DNA of 64,000 nt from Butyrivibrio sp. XPD2002. GTDB taxonomy: Bacteria; Bacillota; Clostridia; Lachnospirales; Lachnospiraceae. A program made the translations under genes and the position numbers. The notes below the pieces were generated by a model that saw only the letters and a program-made list of their open reading frames with translations, was not told the origin of the DNA and ran no database searches. Within the stretch, counting starts at the first letter, position 1. Each line of letters begins with the position of its first letter. The stretch spans positions 62,001 through 126,000 of the forward strand of contig NZ_AUIY01000001.1 in the NCBI RefSeq assembly GCF_000423945.1, written 5' to 3'. This document shows, in pieces, positions 42,947-51,714 of the stretch.

Positions 42947-43019
42947 GCTGGAATAGCGCAGTCGGTAGCGCAACTGATTCGTAATCAGTAGGTCGAGGGT
43001 TCAAGTCCCTTTTCCAGCT
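42947..43019 (+). tRNA. tRNA-Thr (anticodon CGT)
   Basis: A 73-base cloverleaf. Acceptor stem GCTGGAA (42947-42953) pairs with TTCCAGC (43012-43018), discriminator T, CCA not encoded. D loop has AGTCGGTAG, the anticodon arm is ACTGA-TTCGTAA-TCAGT giving anticodon CGT (reads ACG), and the T arm has GGTTCAAGTCC. It has its own promoter and terminator. Confidence 0.95.
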
Positions 43020-43028
43020 TATAAGAAG

Positions 43029-43060
43029 AACCTCACAGTTTCATCTGTGGGGTTTTTGTT
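43029..43060 (+). terminator. Intrinsic terminator after tRNA-Thr
   Basis: AACCTCACAG (43029-43038) pairs with CTGTGGGGTT (43045-43054), with one T-G pair, followed by TTTGTTTT. Confidence 0.85.
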
Positions 43061-43097
43061 TTAACAAAATGAATTCAAAAATTGCTCGATTTCATTC

Positions 43098-43126
43098 TTG
43101 CCAACACTTTAATACTGTGATATGGT
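43098..43126 (+). promoter_or_regulatory. Probable promoter of argH
   Basis: -35 TTGCCA (43098-43103), 17-base spacer ending in TGA, -10 TATGGT (43121-43126). The leader is about 40 bases and holds no visible ARG-box-like palindrome. Confidence 0.6.
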
Positions 43127-43172
43127 AAAGAATATTGTAAAAAATAAACAATAACGTTATAAGGAGAAAACT

Positions 43173-44582
43173 ATGGCGCAGCTGTGGGGTGGAAGGTTTG
43201 AAGGAGAGATAAATGAGCTTGCATGGAAGTTCAATGCATCCATTTATTTCGATAAGAGACTTATTAAACAGGATGTTCAGGGCAGCAAGGCTCACGTTAC
43301 CATGCTTGCCAAGCAGGGCATTATAACTGATGGCGAGAGAGATCAGATAATCAGCGGACTTGACTCCATTATTAAAGATGTAGAGGAAGGAAAGCTCGAG
43401 ATTACCGATAAATATGAGGATATTCACAGCTTCCTCGAGGCTAATCTGATCGACAGAATCGGTGATGCCGGTAAGAAGATGCACACAGGGAGATCCCGAA
43501 ATGATCAGGTGGCACTTGATATGCGTCTTTATATCAGAGAGGAAGTAAAGAGTACTGCTGAAGCACTCTATGATATCCTTGATACATTAAATAAGATAAT
43601 GAAGGATAATCTGGGTACATATATGCCCGGCTTTACACATCTTCAGAAGGCTCAGCCTGTTACTCTGGCTCACCATCTGGGAGCATATTTTGAGATGTTC
43701 TACAGAGACTCACAGCGTCTCATGGATGTGTTTACAAGACTGAATTTCTGTCCGCTTGGAAGCGGCGCTCTTGCAGGAACAACCTATCCTCTGGACAGAG
43801 ACTATACCGCGGAGCTTCTTCATTTTACAGGTCCTACTGCCAACAGTATGGATTCTGTATCTGACAGGGATTATCTGATTGAATTCTTATCAGCCCTTTC
43901 AATTATTATGATGCATCTTTCAAGATTTTCAGAGGAAGTAATAATCTGGAATTCCAATGAATATAATTTTGTGACCATAGATGATGCATATTCCACAGGT
44001 AGCAGTATTATGCCTCAGAAAAAGAATCCTGATATCGCAGAGCTTGTAAGAGGTAAGACAGGAAGGGTATACGGAGCACTTAATTCACTTCTTGTTACCA
44101 TGAAGGGAATACCGCTTGCCTATGATAAGGATATGCAGGAGGATAAGGAGGTCAGCTTTGATGCTATCGATACCGTAAAGAACTGTCTTGTTCTTTTCAC
44201 AGATATGCTTAGAACAATGAAGTTCAATAAGGATCAGATGGCTAAGAGTGCGATAAGAGGATTTACCGACGCAACTGACGCTGCAGATTATCTTGTTAAT
44301 AAGGGTGTACCTTTTAGGGATGCTCATGGTATTATAGGTAGAATAGTTTTACATTGCCTTGAAAAGGAATGTGGAATTTCTGATCTTACTATCGAAGAGC
44401 TTAAGGGATTTGCTCCTGAGTTCGATGAAGATATATATGACGCCATAAGTCTTAAGACCTGTGTTGAAAAGAGACTTACCGTTGGAGCTCCGGGACCTAA
44501 GGTTATGGAGAAATCCATCGCAAGAAACGATAAGAGACTCAGGGCTTACTGGACTGGAGTTGAAAGCTTTAAAACGGAGTAA
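43173..44582 (+). CDS. argH: Argininosuccinate lyase
   Basis: A 469-residue enzyme for the last step of arginine synthesis, argininosuccinate to arginine and fumarate. Visible: MAQLWGGRFEG at the N-terminus, HTGRSRNDQVALDMRLY, THLQKAQPVTLAHHLGAY, and the superfamily signature STGSSIMPQKKNPDIAELVRG with the catalytic Ser. Length is normal. SD AAGGAG precedes ATG 43173. argG is not adjacent, so arginine genes are scattered in this genome. Confidence 0.97.
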   Translation: MAQLWGGRFEGEINELAWKFNASIYFDKRLIKQDVQGSKAHVTMLAKQGIITDGERDQIISGLDSIIKDVEEGKLEITDKYEDIHSFLEANLIDRIGDAGKKMHTGRSRNDQVALDMRLYIREEVKSTAEALYDILDTLNKIMKDNLGTYMPGFTHLQKAQPVTLAHHLGAYFEMFYRDSQRLMDVFTRLNFCPLGSGALAGTTYPLDRDYTAELLHFTGPTANSMDSVSDRDYLIEFLSALSIIMMHLSRFSEEVIIWNSNEYNFVTIDDAYSTGSSIMPQKKNPDIAELVRGKTGRVYGALNSLLVTMKGIPLAYDKDMQEDKEVSFDAIDTVKNCLVLFTDMLRTMKFNKDQMAKSAIRGFTDATDAADYLVNKGVPFRDAHGIIGRIVLHCLEKECGISDLTIEELKGFAPEFDEDIYDAISLKTCVEKRLTVGAPGPKVMEKSIARNDKRLRAYWTGVESFKTE

Positions 44583-44624
44583 TAAAAAATTTATTTATCA
44601 TATATTAAAGAGGAGATTGAAAAA

Positions 44625-45710
44625 ATGAGCGAGAAATTGAAAGTAGCAATTCTTGGTGCAACAGGTATGGTAGGTCAGAGATTTATTACAATCCTTGACA
44701 ATCATCCGTGGTTTGAGGTAGCTGTTGTTGCAGCCAGCCCCAGAAGTGCAGGCCAGACCTATGAGGAATCTGTAGGTGACAGATGGAAGATGGAAGTTCC
44801 CATGCCTGAGTCTGTTAAGAAGCTTGTAATCAAGGATGTTACAAATGTAGAAGAAGTTACTAAGGATGTTGATTTTGTCCTTTCAGCAGTAAATATGTCC
44901 AAGGATGAGATTAAGGCTATCGAGGAAGAGTATGCTAAGACTGAGACTCCTGTAGTTTCAAACAACAGCGCTCACAGATGGACTCCCGATGTTCCTATGA
45001 TCATTCCGGAGGTTAACCCTCATCACGCAGATGTAATCGAGTTCCAGAAGAAGAGACTTGGTACAACAAAGGGCTTCATCGCTGTTAAGCCTAACTGCTC
45101 AATCCAGAGCTATGCACCTGCTCTTTCAGCATGGAAAGAGTTTGAGCCCTACGAAGTAGTAGCTACAACCTACCAGGCTATATCCGGTGCAGGTAAAAAC
45201 TTTAAGGAGTGGCCCGAAATGGAGGGCAACATCATTCCTTTCATCTCCGGTGAGGAAGAAAAGAGTGAAAAAGAGCCTCTCAGAATCTGGGGACACATTG
45301 AAAATGGCGTGATTGTACCTGCTGAAAGCCCGATTATTACATGTCAGTGCATAAGAGTTCCAGTTTTGTATGGACATACGGCCGCAGCTTTTGTAAAATT
45401 TAAGAAGAAAGCTACAAAAGAAGAACTTATTAAGTGTCTTGTGAATTTTAGTGGCAAGCCTCAGGAGCTTGGTTTACCCAGTGCTCCCAAGCAGTTTATT
45501 CAGTATCTTGAAGAGGATAACCGTCCGCAGGTTTCACTTGATGTCAACTACGAAGGTGGCATGGGTGTAAGCATCGGTCGTCTCCGCGAGGATACAGTAT
45601 ATGACTGGAAGTTTGTTGGCCTTTCTCACAATACACTTAGAGGAGCTGCAGGCGGTGCAGTAGAATGCGCTGAACTCCTCAAGGCACTTGGATACATTGG
45701 CAAGAAATAA
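44625..45710 (+). CDS. asd: Aspartate-semialdehyde dehydrogenase, archaeal/fungal type
   Basis: A 361-residue NADPH-dependent enzyme that turns aspartyl phosphate to the semialdehyde, at the branch to lysine, threonine and methionine. Motifs: AILGATGMVGQRF for NADP, SNNSAHRW, the catalytic cysteine in VKPNCSIQSYAPAL, and RVPVLYGHTAAAFV with the catalytic His. The sequence belongs to the class known from archaea, fungi and some bacteria rather than the E. coli type. SD AAAGAGGAG precedes ATG 44625. It is 42 bases after argH and probably in the same operon. Confidence 0.94.
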   Translation: MSEKLKVAILGATGMVGQRFITILDNHPWFEVAVVAASPRSAGQTYEESVGDRWKMEVPMPESVKKLVIKDVTNVEEVTKDVDFVLSAVNMSKDEIKAIEEEYAKTETPVVSNNSAHRWTPDVPMIIPEVNPHHADVIEFQKKRLGTTKGFIAVKPNCSIQSYAPALSAWKEFEPYEVVATTYQAISGAGKNFKEWPEMEGNIIPFISGEEEKSEKEPLRIWGHIENGVIVPAESPIITCQCIRVPVLYGHTAAAFVKFKKKATKEELIKCLVNFSGKPQELGLPSAPKQFIQYLEEDNRPQVSLDVNYEGGMGVSIGRLREDTVYDWKFVGLSHNTLRGAAGGAVECAELLKALGYIGKK

Positions 45711-45748
45711 GTTTACATGATTAGTAATCTGGGGTGAGGAAAATTTAT

Positions 45749-47128
45749 ATGGAAAAGACAAAGGTTCAGGAACTAGAAGTACTTAATGGTTACTATAACA
45801 GTGGGGACAATCAGATAGTTATAGTCTATGGCCATATTCGTACTGGCAGCGCAAGCGTAATAACCACTTTTGCAGATGATAAAGAGTATCTTTATTATTG
45901 CGCATGTTCAGCTTCTGAAAGGCTGCAGCAGTATCTGATTGGCGAAATGATACGTAAGGATGGAAGAGAAATATCAGAGTATCCTTCGTATAAGGAGATA
46001 ACCGAGGTTATTGAGAACTATGCAAAGGAACTGAACAAGCCGATTGTTGTTTTTATTGAGAATTTTGAGGATATTATAAAAGCTTCTCCAAACTTTATAG
46101 AGGAGATAAGCTCTGTAATCTACAGAAGCGGCCATCCTCAGATGATGGTTGTTCTCATGGGCTCTAATGCCGCATGGATTGAGAATAACATGGTTGAGAA
46201 GATTGGCGCACAGGCTGCCAATATTTCAGGCTTCCTCAAGATTAAAGCCTATTCATTCCAGGAGATGAGAAGAAGATTCTCAAAAATGAGTGACAGGGAT
46301 GTTGTTACTTCTTATGCTGTATTTGGAGGTAACGGAAGACTCTGGTCCTATTTTGATGAGAATAAGACCTTCAAACAGAATGTGTGTGAGAAATTCCTGG
46401 ATGCGCTTAACAGCGTACTCCTTCGAGAAACCTTTAAGATTCTCGAAGAAAACCTCAGAGAGACAGCTGTTTACAATACCATCATGTATGGTCTTGCAAA
46501 TGGCAAGAATAAGTTAAATGATATTCATCATGCAACAGGCTTCTCCAGAGCAAAGATAATGGTTTATCTAAAGAGCCTTATCGAGCTTGGAATGGTAGAA
46601 AAGGTTTATTCCTTTGCTACTACCGGACATGAAAATGTTCAGAAGGGTGTATACAGAATATGTGATCCATTGGCTCATTTCTTCTACAGATTCTTCTACG
46701 CACATCTTACTGAGATTATAAGAATGGATTCTGAAGAATTTTATGCAAAATTTATTGAGCCCGGATTGTCAGAATATGTTGCATCCGCTTTCAGAGCTGT
46801 CTGCAGGGAGTATGTTGTAAAGCTTGCAGAATACGGAAGATTACCCTTTGTAATTGATGAAGAGGGTGAATGGGTCGGCAAGGTTGATTCCCTTGATATT
46901 GTGGCTCAGAGTGAATCCGGTGATACACTTGTTGGTGTATGTTATTGGGATTCCAAGATGGATGTTGATGCGATTGAAAAGGTTAGAAGCTGCTGTAAGA
47001 GAGCAAGGGTTAATCCCGATTACTATTACCTCTTCTCTGCCGTAGGATTTGAGGACGGATTAAAGGAGCTCGCAAAAGAAGAAGCGTCCATCAAACTTAT
47101 AGAATTGGAAGAAATGATGAATGCCTAA
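45749..47128 (+). CDS. Archaeal-ATPase/DUF234-type protein with degenerate P-loop and degenerate nuclease-like domain
   Basis: A 459-residue soluble protein with the layout of the archaeal AAA ATPase plus DUF234 family: N-terminal ATPase-like domain (1-215), a winged-helix (LNDIHHATGFSRAKIMVYLKS) and a C-terminal PD-(D/E)XK-like region. The P-loop is YGHIRTGSASV (normal GRRRVGKT/S), so the Lys is Ser34, and the Walker B region reads VVFIENFED. In the C-terminal domain Asp383 in SLDIVA remains, but the GECKW motif is GVCYW (Val397, Tyr399). ATP binding and DNA cleavage are thus unlikely. It overlaps topB by eight bases. ATG 45749 follows GAGGA; a start at 45734 is less likely. Confidence 0.75.
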   Translation: MEKTKVQELEVLNGYYNSGDNQIVIVYGHIRTGSASVITTFADDKEYLYYCACSASERLQQYLIGEMIRKDGREISEYPSYKEITEVIENYAKELNKPIVVFIENFEDIIKASPNFIEEISSVIYRSGHPQMMVVLMGSNAAWIENNMVEKIGAQAANISGFLKIKAYSFQEMRRRFSKMSDRDVVTSYAVFGGNGRLWSYFDENKTFKQNVCEKFLDALNSVLLRETFKILEENLRETAVYNTIMYGLANGKNKLNDIHHATGFSRAKIMVYLKSLIELGMVEKVYSFATTGHENVQKGVYRICDPLAHFFYRFFYAHLTEIIRMDSEEFYAKFIEPGLSEYVASAFRAVCREYVVKLAEYGRLPFVIDEEGEWVGKVDSLDIVAQSESGDTLVGVCYWDSKMDVDAIEKVRSCCKRARVNPDYYYLFSAVGFEDGLKELAKEEASIKLIELEEMMNA

Positions 47129-49208
47129 AAGCGTTTTTATTGCCGAAAAGCCCAGCGTTGCCAGGGCTTTCGGCGCTGCATTAAAATATAATTTTTCTAA
47201 TAAAGACGGATATATGGAATCAGAAGAAGCCATCGTCACCTGGTGTGTAGGACACCTGGTGACGATGAGTTATCCTGAGGTGTACGATGAGAAAATGGCC
47301 AAATGGTCATTGAACACAATTCCATTTATTCCGTCTCAATTTAAGTACGAAATTATTCCACAGAGTGCTAAGCAGTTCAATATAGTTAAGGGGCTTCTTA
47401 CACGTGATGATGTGGATACTATATATATTTGCACTGACTCGGGACGTGAAGGAGAATACATTTACAGACTTGTTGATCAGGAAGCCAAGGTAACAGGCAA
47501 GGTTAAAAAGAGAGTCTGGATCGATTCACAGACTGAGGACGAAATTCTTAGAGGAATACGTGAAGCCAAGGATGACAGTGAATACGATAACATCGGAGCA
47601 GCTGCATATCTGAGGGCTAAGGAAGATTATCTGATGGGTATTAACTTTTCAAGAGCACTGACTCTTAGGTATGGTTATTCCATCAGAACTTTTCTTGGCC
47701 TGGATAAATGTGTTGTTGCGGTTGGCCGTGTTATGACCTGCGTGCTCGGTATAGTTGTTGACAGAGAGAGGGAGATAAGGAACTTTGTCAAGACTCCCTT
47801 CTACAGAGTGCTTGGAGATTTTGCTATCGGTGAAAAAAGTATATCTGCCGAATGGCGCGTCCAGGAAAAGAGTAAGTATAACGGTTCCTTCGAGCTATAT
47901 AGTGAGAAGGGCTTTAAGGAAGAAAAATCAGCCAGGGCTCTTATAGAGTCCTTTGGACAGCTCCCTGTAAAAGGAAAGATACTTCTTCTTGAAAAGAAAA
48001 AGGAGACGAAAAATCCTCCGCTTTTATATAACCTTGCGGAGCTGCAAAATGACTGCTCCAAGTTTTTCAAGATAGATCCTAATCAGACACTGGCAATTGC
48101 CCAGGAGCTATACGAGAAAAAGCTTACTACTTATCCCAGAACGGACGCCAGAGTACTTAGTACGGCGATCTCTAAGGAGATAGATAAAAATATTAAGGGA
48201 CTTACAGCCTACGAGCCTGCATCTATATTTGCAAAAGCAATTCTGCAGCATGAATCCTATAAGGATATCGCAAAGACAAGGTATGTAAATGACAAGGCAA
48301 TTACTGACCACTATGCGATAATTCCTACCGGGCAGGGACTTGGTTCCATAAGCTCGCTTAGTCCAACTGCAGCTAAGGTATATGAGATAATAGTAAGAAG
48401 ATTTCTTGCTGTATTTTATCCTGCTGCCCAGTATTCAAAGATTAAGATGGAGATGGTAGTGCCCACATTGGATCCTCAGTTTGAGGAGCATTTCTATGCG
48501 GGCTTTAAGCTTCTTAGCTCCAAGGGATATCTTCATGTTATGGATTACTCCTTTAGTAAAAAGAAGGAGGAGGAAAACAAGGAAGATACGAAGGACGAAA
48601 AGGCTGAAAATGATGCCGAGGATGCAGCAGCAGATGAAGGCCTCTTTGAGGCTCTTTCAAAGCTTAAGAAGGGTGATGAGATCGACCTGACAGCTGCTTC
48701 CATTAAGGAGGGTGAGACCACACCTCCTAAGCGATATAACTCAGGAACGCTTATACTTACAATGGAGAATGCAGGTCAGTTTATTGAGGACGAGGAATTA
48801 AGATCCCAGATCAAGGGCTCCGGAATAGGCACCAGCGCCACAAGAGCAGGTATCCTTGATAAGCTTGTTAAAAACAGATATTTGGAACTTAATAAAAAGA
48901 CTCAGATAATCACGCCTACTCAGATGGGTGAGATGATATATGATACGGTTTTCGTGTCCATGAAGCCTATGCTCAATCCTTCTCTTACAGCAAGCTGGGA
49001 GAAGGGACTTACCCAGGTTGAGCAGGGTGAGATATCAGAAGATGAGTACATGAAAAAGCTCACGGATTTCATAACGAGAAGAACCAATTATGTTAAGCAG
49101 AACGATATGAGATCACATATGCAAAGATTCTTTATGGCATCTGCAGAGTATTACAAAAAGGCACCTGCCAAGAGTAAAGTGGCAAAAAGCAAAAGTAAGA
49201 AATCATAA
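47121..49208 (+). CDS. topB: DNA topoisomerase III (type IA)
   Basis: A 695-residue type IA topoisomerase that relaxes or decatenates DNA. The Toprim domain begins FIAEKPSVARAFGAAL and has CTDSGREGEYIYR with the acidic metal ligands. The active tyrosine is in KKLTTYPRTDARVL. ITDHYAIIPTG and GSGIGTSATRAGILDKL are further TopB signatures. An acidic insert (EENKEDTKDEKAEN) lies near residue 490-510, and the C-terminus is Lys-rich (KAPAKSKVAKSKSKKS), replacing zinc fingers, perhaps for DNA contact. The start overlaps the preceding gene by eight bases. Confidence 0.95.
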   Translation: MPKSVFIAEKPSVARAFGAALKYNFSNKDGYMESEEAIVTWCVGHLVTMSYPEVYDEKMAKWSLNTIPFIPSQFKYEIIPQSAKQFNIVKGLLTRDDVDTIYICTDSGREGEYIYRLVDQEAKVTGKVKKRVWIDSQTEDEILRGIREAKDDSEYDNIGAAAYLRAKEDYLMGINFSRALTLRYGYSIRTFLGLDKCVVAVGRVMTCVLGIVVDREREIRNFVKTPFYRVLGDFAIGEKSISAEWRVQEKSKYNGSFELYSEKGFKEEKSARALIESFGQLPVKGKILLLEKKKETKNPPLLYNLAELQNDCSKFFKIDPNQTLAIAQELYEKKLTTYPRTDARVLSTAISKEIDKNIKGLTAYEPASIFAKAILQHESYKDIAKTRYVNDKAITDHYAIIPTGQGLGSISSLSPTAAKVYEIIVRRFLAVFYPAAQYSKIKMEMVVPTLDPQFEEHFYAGFKLLSSKGYLHVMDYSFSKKKEEENKEDTKDEKAENDAEDAAADEGLFEALSKLKKGDEIDLTAASIKEGETTPPKRYNSGTLILTMENAGQFIEDEELRSQIKGSGIGTSATRAGILDKLVKNRYLELNKKTQIITPTQMGEMIYDTVFVSMKPMLNPSLTASWEKGLTQVEQGEISEDEYMKKLTDFITRRTNYVKQNDMRSHMQRFFMASAEYYKKAPAKSKVAKSKSKKS

Positions 49209-49272
49209 ATCCTTCCACTGTAAAAGGTGATGCGACACATAGTGTCAAAAGAGGGAACGAAAGGAAATGATT

Positions 49273-49953
49273 ATGGAAGAATACAGAATTGAAAACTTAT
49301 ATGATTTAAACGAGACAATTGCAGCAGATATTTTCAAGGGAGCTACTTACCCTTGGGAGGTTCTGCCCAAGATCAAGGAATTTATCGTAGAGCTTGGCAA
49401 GACACTGCCTGCTGATAAGTTTGATAAGATCGGTGATGATATCTGGATTGCCAAGAGCGTAAAGTTTTTATCAAGAGAGAACAACTACATTGCAGGTCCC
49501 TGCATCATCGATGAGGATGCTGAGATCCGTCCCGGTGCGTTTATCAGAGGAAGTGTTATTGTAGGTAAGGGAGCTGTTGTCGGTAATTCAACAGAGCTTA
49601 AGAATGTAATTCTGTTCAACAAGGTGCAGGTTCCTCACTACAACTATGTGGGCGATTCAATCCTTGGCTTTAAGTCCCACATGGGAGCAGGTTCAATCAC
49701 ATCTAACGTTAAGTCAGATAAGAAGCTTGTTGTTGTAAAAAACGGCGCTGATGATAAGGTAGAGACCGGTCTTAAGAAGATGGGAGCAATGCTTGGGGAT
49801 AACGTAGAGGTTGGCTGCGGAAGTATACTTAATCCGGGAACAGTAATCGGACGTGAGAGCAATATTTATCCGCTTTCTTCTGTAAGAGGCTGCGTTCCTG
49901 CAAAGCACATCTACAAGGAAAAGGGCGTTGTTGTTCCGAAAAACGAAGATTAA
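49273..49953 (+). CDS. Left-handed beta-helix protein, GlmU C-terminal-like
   Basis: A 226-residue hexapeptide-repeat protein. After a helical N-terminus (YRIENLYDLNETIA), the repeats start at about residue 70 (IAGPCIIDEDAEIRPGAFI, VIVGKGAVVGNSTELKN) and continue to VEVGCGSILNPGTVIGR. The pattern matches the acyltransferase half of GlmU-type proteins, and ILFNKVQVPHYNYVGDSIL is very GlmU-like, including the conserved His. It lacks the uridyltransferase half; a sugar-nucleotide or acetyltransferase role is possible but not proven. ATG 49273 is chosen with AAGGA at 49261-49265. Confidence 0.82.
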   Translation: MEEYRIENLYDLNETIAADIFKGATYPWEVLPKIKEFIVELGKTLPADKFDKIGDDIWIAKSVKFLSRENNYIAGPCIIDEDAEIRPGAFIRGSVIVGKGAVVGNSTELKNVILFNKVQVPHYNYVGDSILGFKSHMGAGSITSNVKSDKKLVVVKNGADDKVETGLKKMGAMLGDNVEVGCGSILNPGTVIGRESNIYPLSSVRGCVPAKHIYKEKGVVVPKNED

Positions 49954-49983
49954 AAAATAACTATAGAGGGTATAAAAGGGGAA

Positions 49984-51345
49984 ATGAAAAGAGTAGTAGC
50001 ATTTATAATGACGGGGGCTCTTGTAACATCTCTTACAGGATGCAGTAATATAGTTGATGATACGATAGGTAAGGTTACTAAGGGCATAGATACTATTGGG
50101 AGCTCTGTAAACAAGGGAGCTGATGCAATAGGAGAATTTGAAGAAGGACTCGAGGAAAAGCTGGCCGAGAATTCTAAAGAGGCTGAGCTCAAAAAGGAAG
50201 CCGAGGTAGATAAAGAAGATAAAGAAACAGATGGAGCTACTGATAATTCTTCGAAAAAAACTTTTTCAGATGATGAAGCAGATAAAAAGGCTGAGAAAAA
50301 GAATGATGGCATAATCTCCAAGGCCTATTCAGATGATTTTCAGCCCTATGTAAGGGCTTATGCCGAAATTATCAAAGCAGAGACTGATAAGAAGATACAG
50401 GATGAAGAAGCCGGTAAGGAAAATAAGTATCCCTATGACTCATATTATTTATATGACATAGATAAGGACGACATGCCGGAGCTTATTCTCAGCTACGGAG
50501 TTCTTGATGAAGCCTATATGGATAGTGACTACAAAGGCGTTATCTATACAATGGATGGCGACAATGCGGTTGTTCTCGATGATGACTTTGATCTCTCACT
50601 GACTGATCTGTACACAGACCCCGGTGAAAACGGAATGCTCTGCTACAGATATACAGCTAAGGAAGCTGTATGCTACAGAATCTCATATCAGAACGGACAG
50701 AGGATTGAGGAAGAGCTGCATAGAGAACATGCAGAAGGTACAGAGAGCTACTTTAAAAGAGCACGCTATAAAAGTCCCTGGGATATAGTTACGGGTTCAT
50801 ACGAATTAGCACACTGCAGATATAACATGACACTTCCTCTTGAGATGTATGATGAGATAATGAGCTACATAAGTGGTAACAGGGGCGAGATTAAAGCTGC
50901 AAGTTACCCCTTCGATGATGTAAACTTTTTTGAAAAGGTCATTACTGATAATCAGGAGATATATCTTTATAAGGGTGACAAGTTTACACTGGATCAGGGA
51001 CAGATTACCTTTAATAATATTTTTACAAGTGATGTATTAAAGAATTCTTCAGGTAGCAACATAAAGCTTGTTGATAAGAAATATGCTGATATAAATCAGG
51101 ATGGTAAGTACGAATGCATATTATATATTAAAACAGAATTTGCATCTGGTAGCCGCGATATAAGGCTTGTACTTACTGAACAGAATGGGGAAGTTTATGC
51201 ATATTCCTTCTTTTATCCCTGTGAAGACAGTATAACGGAATATGGCGAATTTACTTACAGGCGTGATCAGAAGTCTTTATATACAAGAGCTATTTTTGAA
51301 GGTGATCAGGCTATGGAGTTTTATGTACCTGTTGTAGAAAACTAA
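49984..51345 (+). CDS. Hypothetical lipoprotein with low-complexity linker
   Basis: A 453-residue predicted lipoprotein: signal peptide with lipobox SLTGC (Cys20), then a Lys/Glu/Asp-rich stretch of about 80 residues, then a globular part. The globular domain contains DIDKDDMPELILSYG and KYADINQDGKYECILY, which look like VCBS/FG-GAP-type calcium-loop repeats common in Lachnospiraceae surface lipoproteins. I do not recognise a specific family. SD is a short AAGGGG. It lies 30 bases after the beta-helix gene and may be co-transcribed. Confidence 0.75.
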   Translation: MKRVVAFIMTGALVTSLTGCSNIVDDTIGKVTKGIDTIGSSVNKGADAIGEFEEGLEEKLAENSKEAELKKEAEVDKEDKETDGATDNSSKKTFSDDEADKKAEKKNDGIISKAYSDDFQPYVRAYAEIIKAETDKKIQDEEAGKENKYPYDSYYLYDIDKDDMPELILSYGVLDEAYMDSDYKGVIYTMDGDNAVVLDDDFDLSLTDLYTDPGENGMLCYRYTAKEAVCYRISYQNGQRIEEELHREHAEGTESYFKRARYKSPWDIVTGSYELAHCRYNMTLPLEMYDEIMSYISGNRGEIKAASYPFDDVNFFEKVITDNQEIYLYKGDKFTLDQGQITFNNIFTSDVLKNSSGSNIKLVDKKYADINQDGKYECILYIKTEFASGSRDIRLVLTEQNGEVYAYSFFYPCEDSITEYGEFTYRRDQKSLYTRAIFEGDQAMEFYVPVVEN

Positions 51346-51373
51346 ATTTTAAGCATGTTTTGGCGTTCACTAT

Positions 51374-51403
51374 TTGACGAATACTATATAACAGTATTAT
51401 AAT
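51374..51403 (+). promoter_or_regulatory. Promoter of the DUF6465-like gene
   Basis: -35 TTGACG (51374-51379), 18-base spacer, consensus -10 TATAAT (51398-51403). The spacer contains an inverted repeat ATACT...AGTAT (51381-51397) that could be an operator. Confidence 0.75.
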
Positions 51404-51444
51404 CATAAAAAGTTTTATGAAATTTTTGCGAGGAGGAAATTGTT

Positions 51445-51648
51445 ATGGCAGCTATTAAGACAAAAATCGAGCTTCAGTATGCTGATAAGAGTATTTCTTC
51501 AGAGGATCTCGTAGAGAGAGCCAAGGCAGCTTATGAGGCAGAATATGGTGTTAAGGGTGCTAAGAATCTTGAACTTTACGTTAAGCCTGAAGAGAACAAG
51601 GCTTATTATGTAGTAAATAACAAGATGACAGGCAGCATCGATCTTTAA
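51445..51648 (+). CDS. Small DUF6465-like protein
   Basis: A 67-residue cytoplasmic protein. The pattern (IELQYADKSISSEDLVERAK, then NLELYVKPEENKAYYVVN) matches what I recall as DUF6465, a conserved small family of Lachnospiraceae and related clostridia with no known role. A strong promoter, SD GAGGAGG and terminator suggest high, monocistronic expression. Confidence 0.8.
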   Translation: MAAIKTKIELQYADKSISSEDLVERAKAAYEAEYGVKGAKNLELYVKPEENKAYYVVNNKMTGSIDL

Positions 51649-51667
51649 TTTTTGAATTATTTTAAAG

Positions 51668-51695
51668 GCCTCAGGTTTATGCCTGAGGTTTTTTC
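51668..51695 (+). terminator. Intrinsic terminator after the DUF6465-like gene
   Basis: CCTCAGG (51669-51675) pairs with CCTGAGG (51682-51688), six-base loop, followed by TTTTTTC. Confidence 0.88.
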
Positions 51696-51714
51696 TTTGC
51701 AAAGGATTTTTTAT

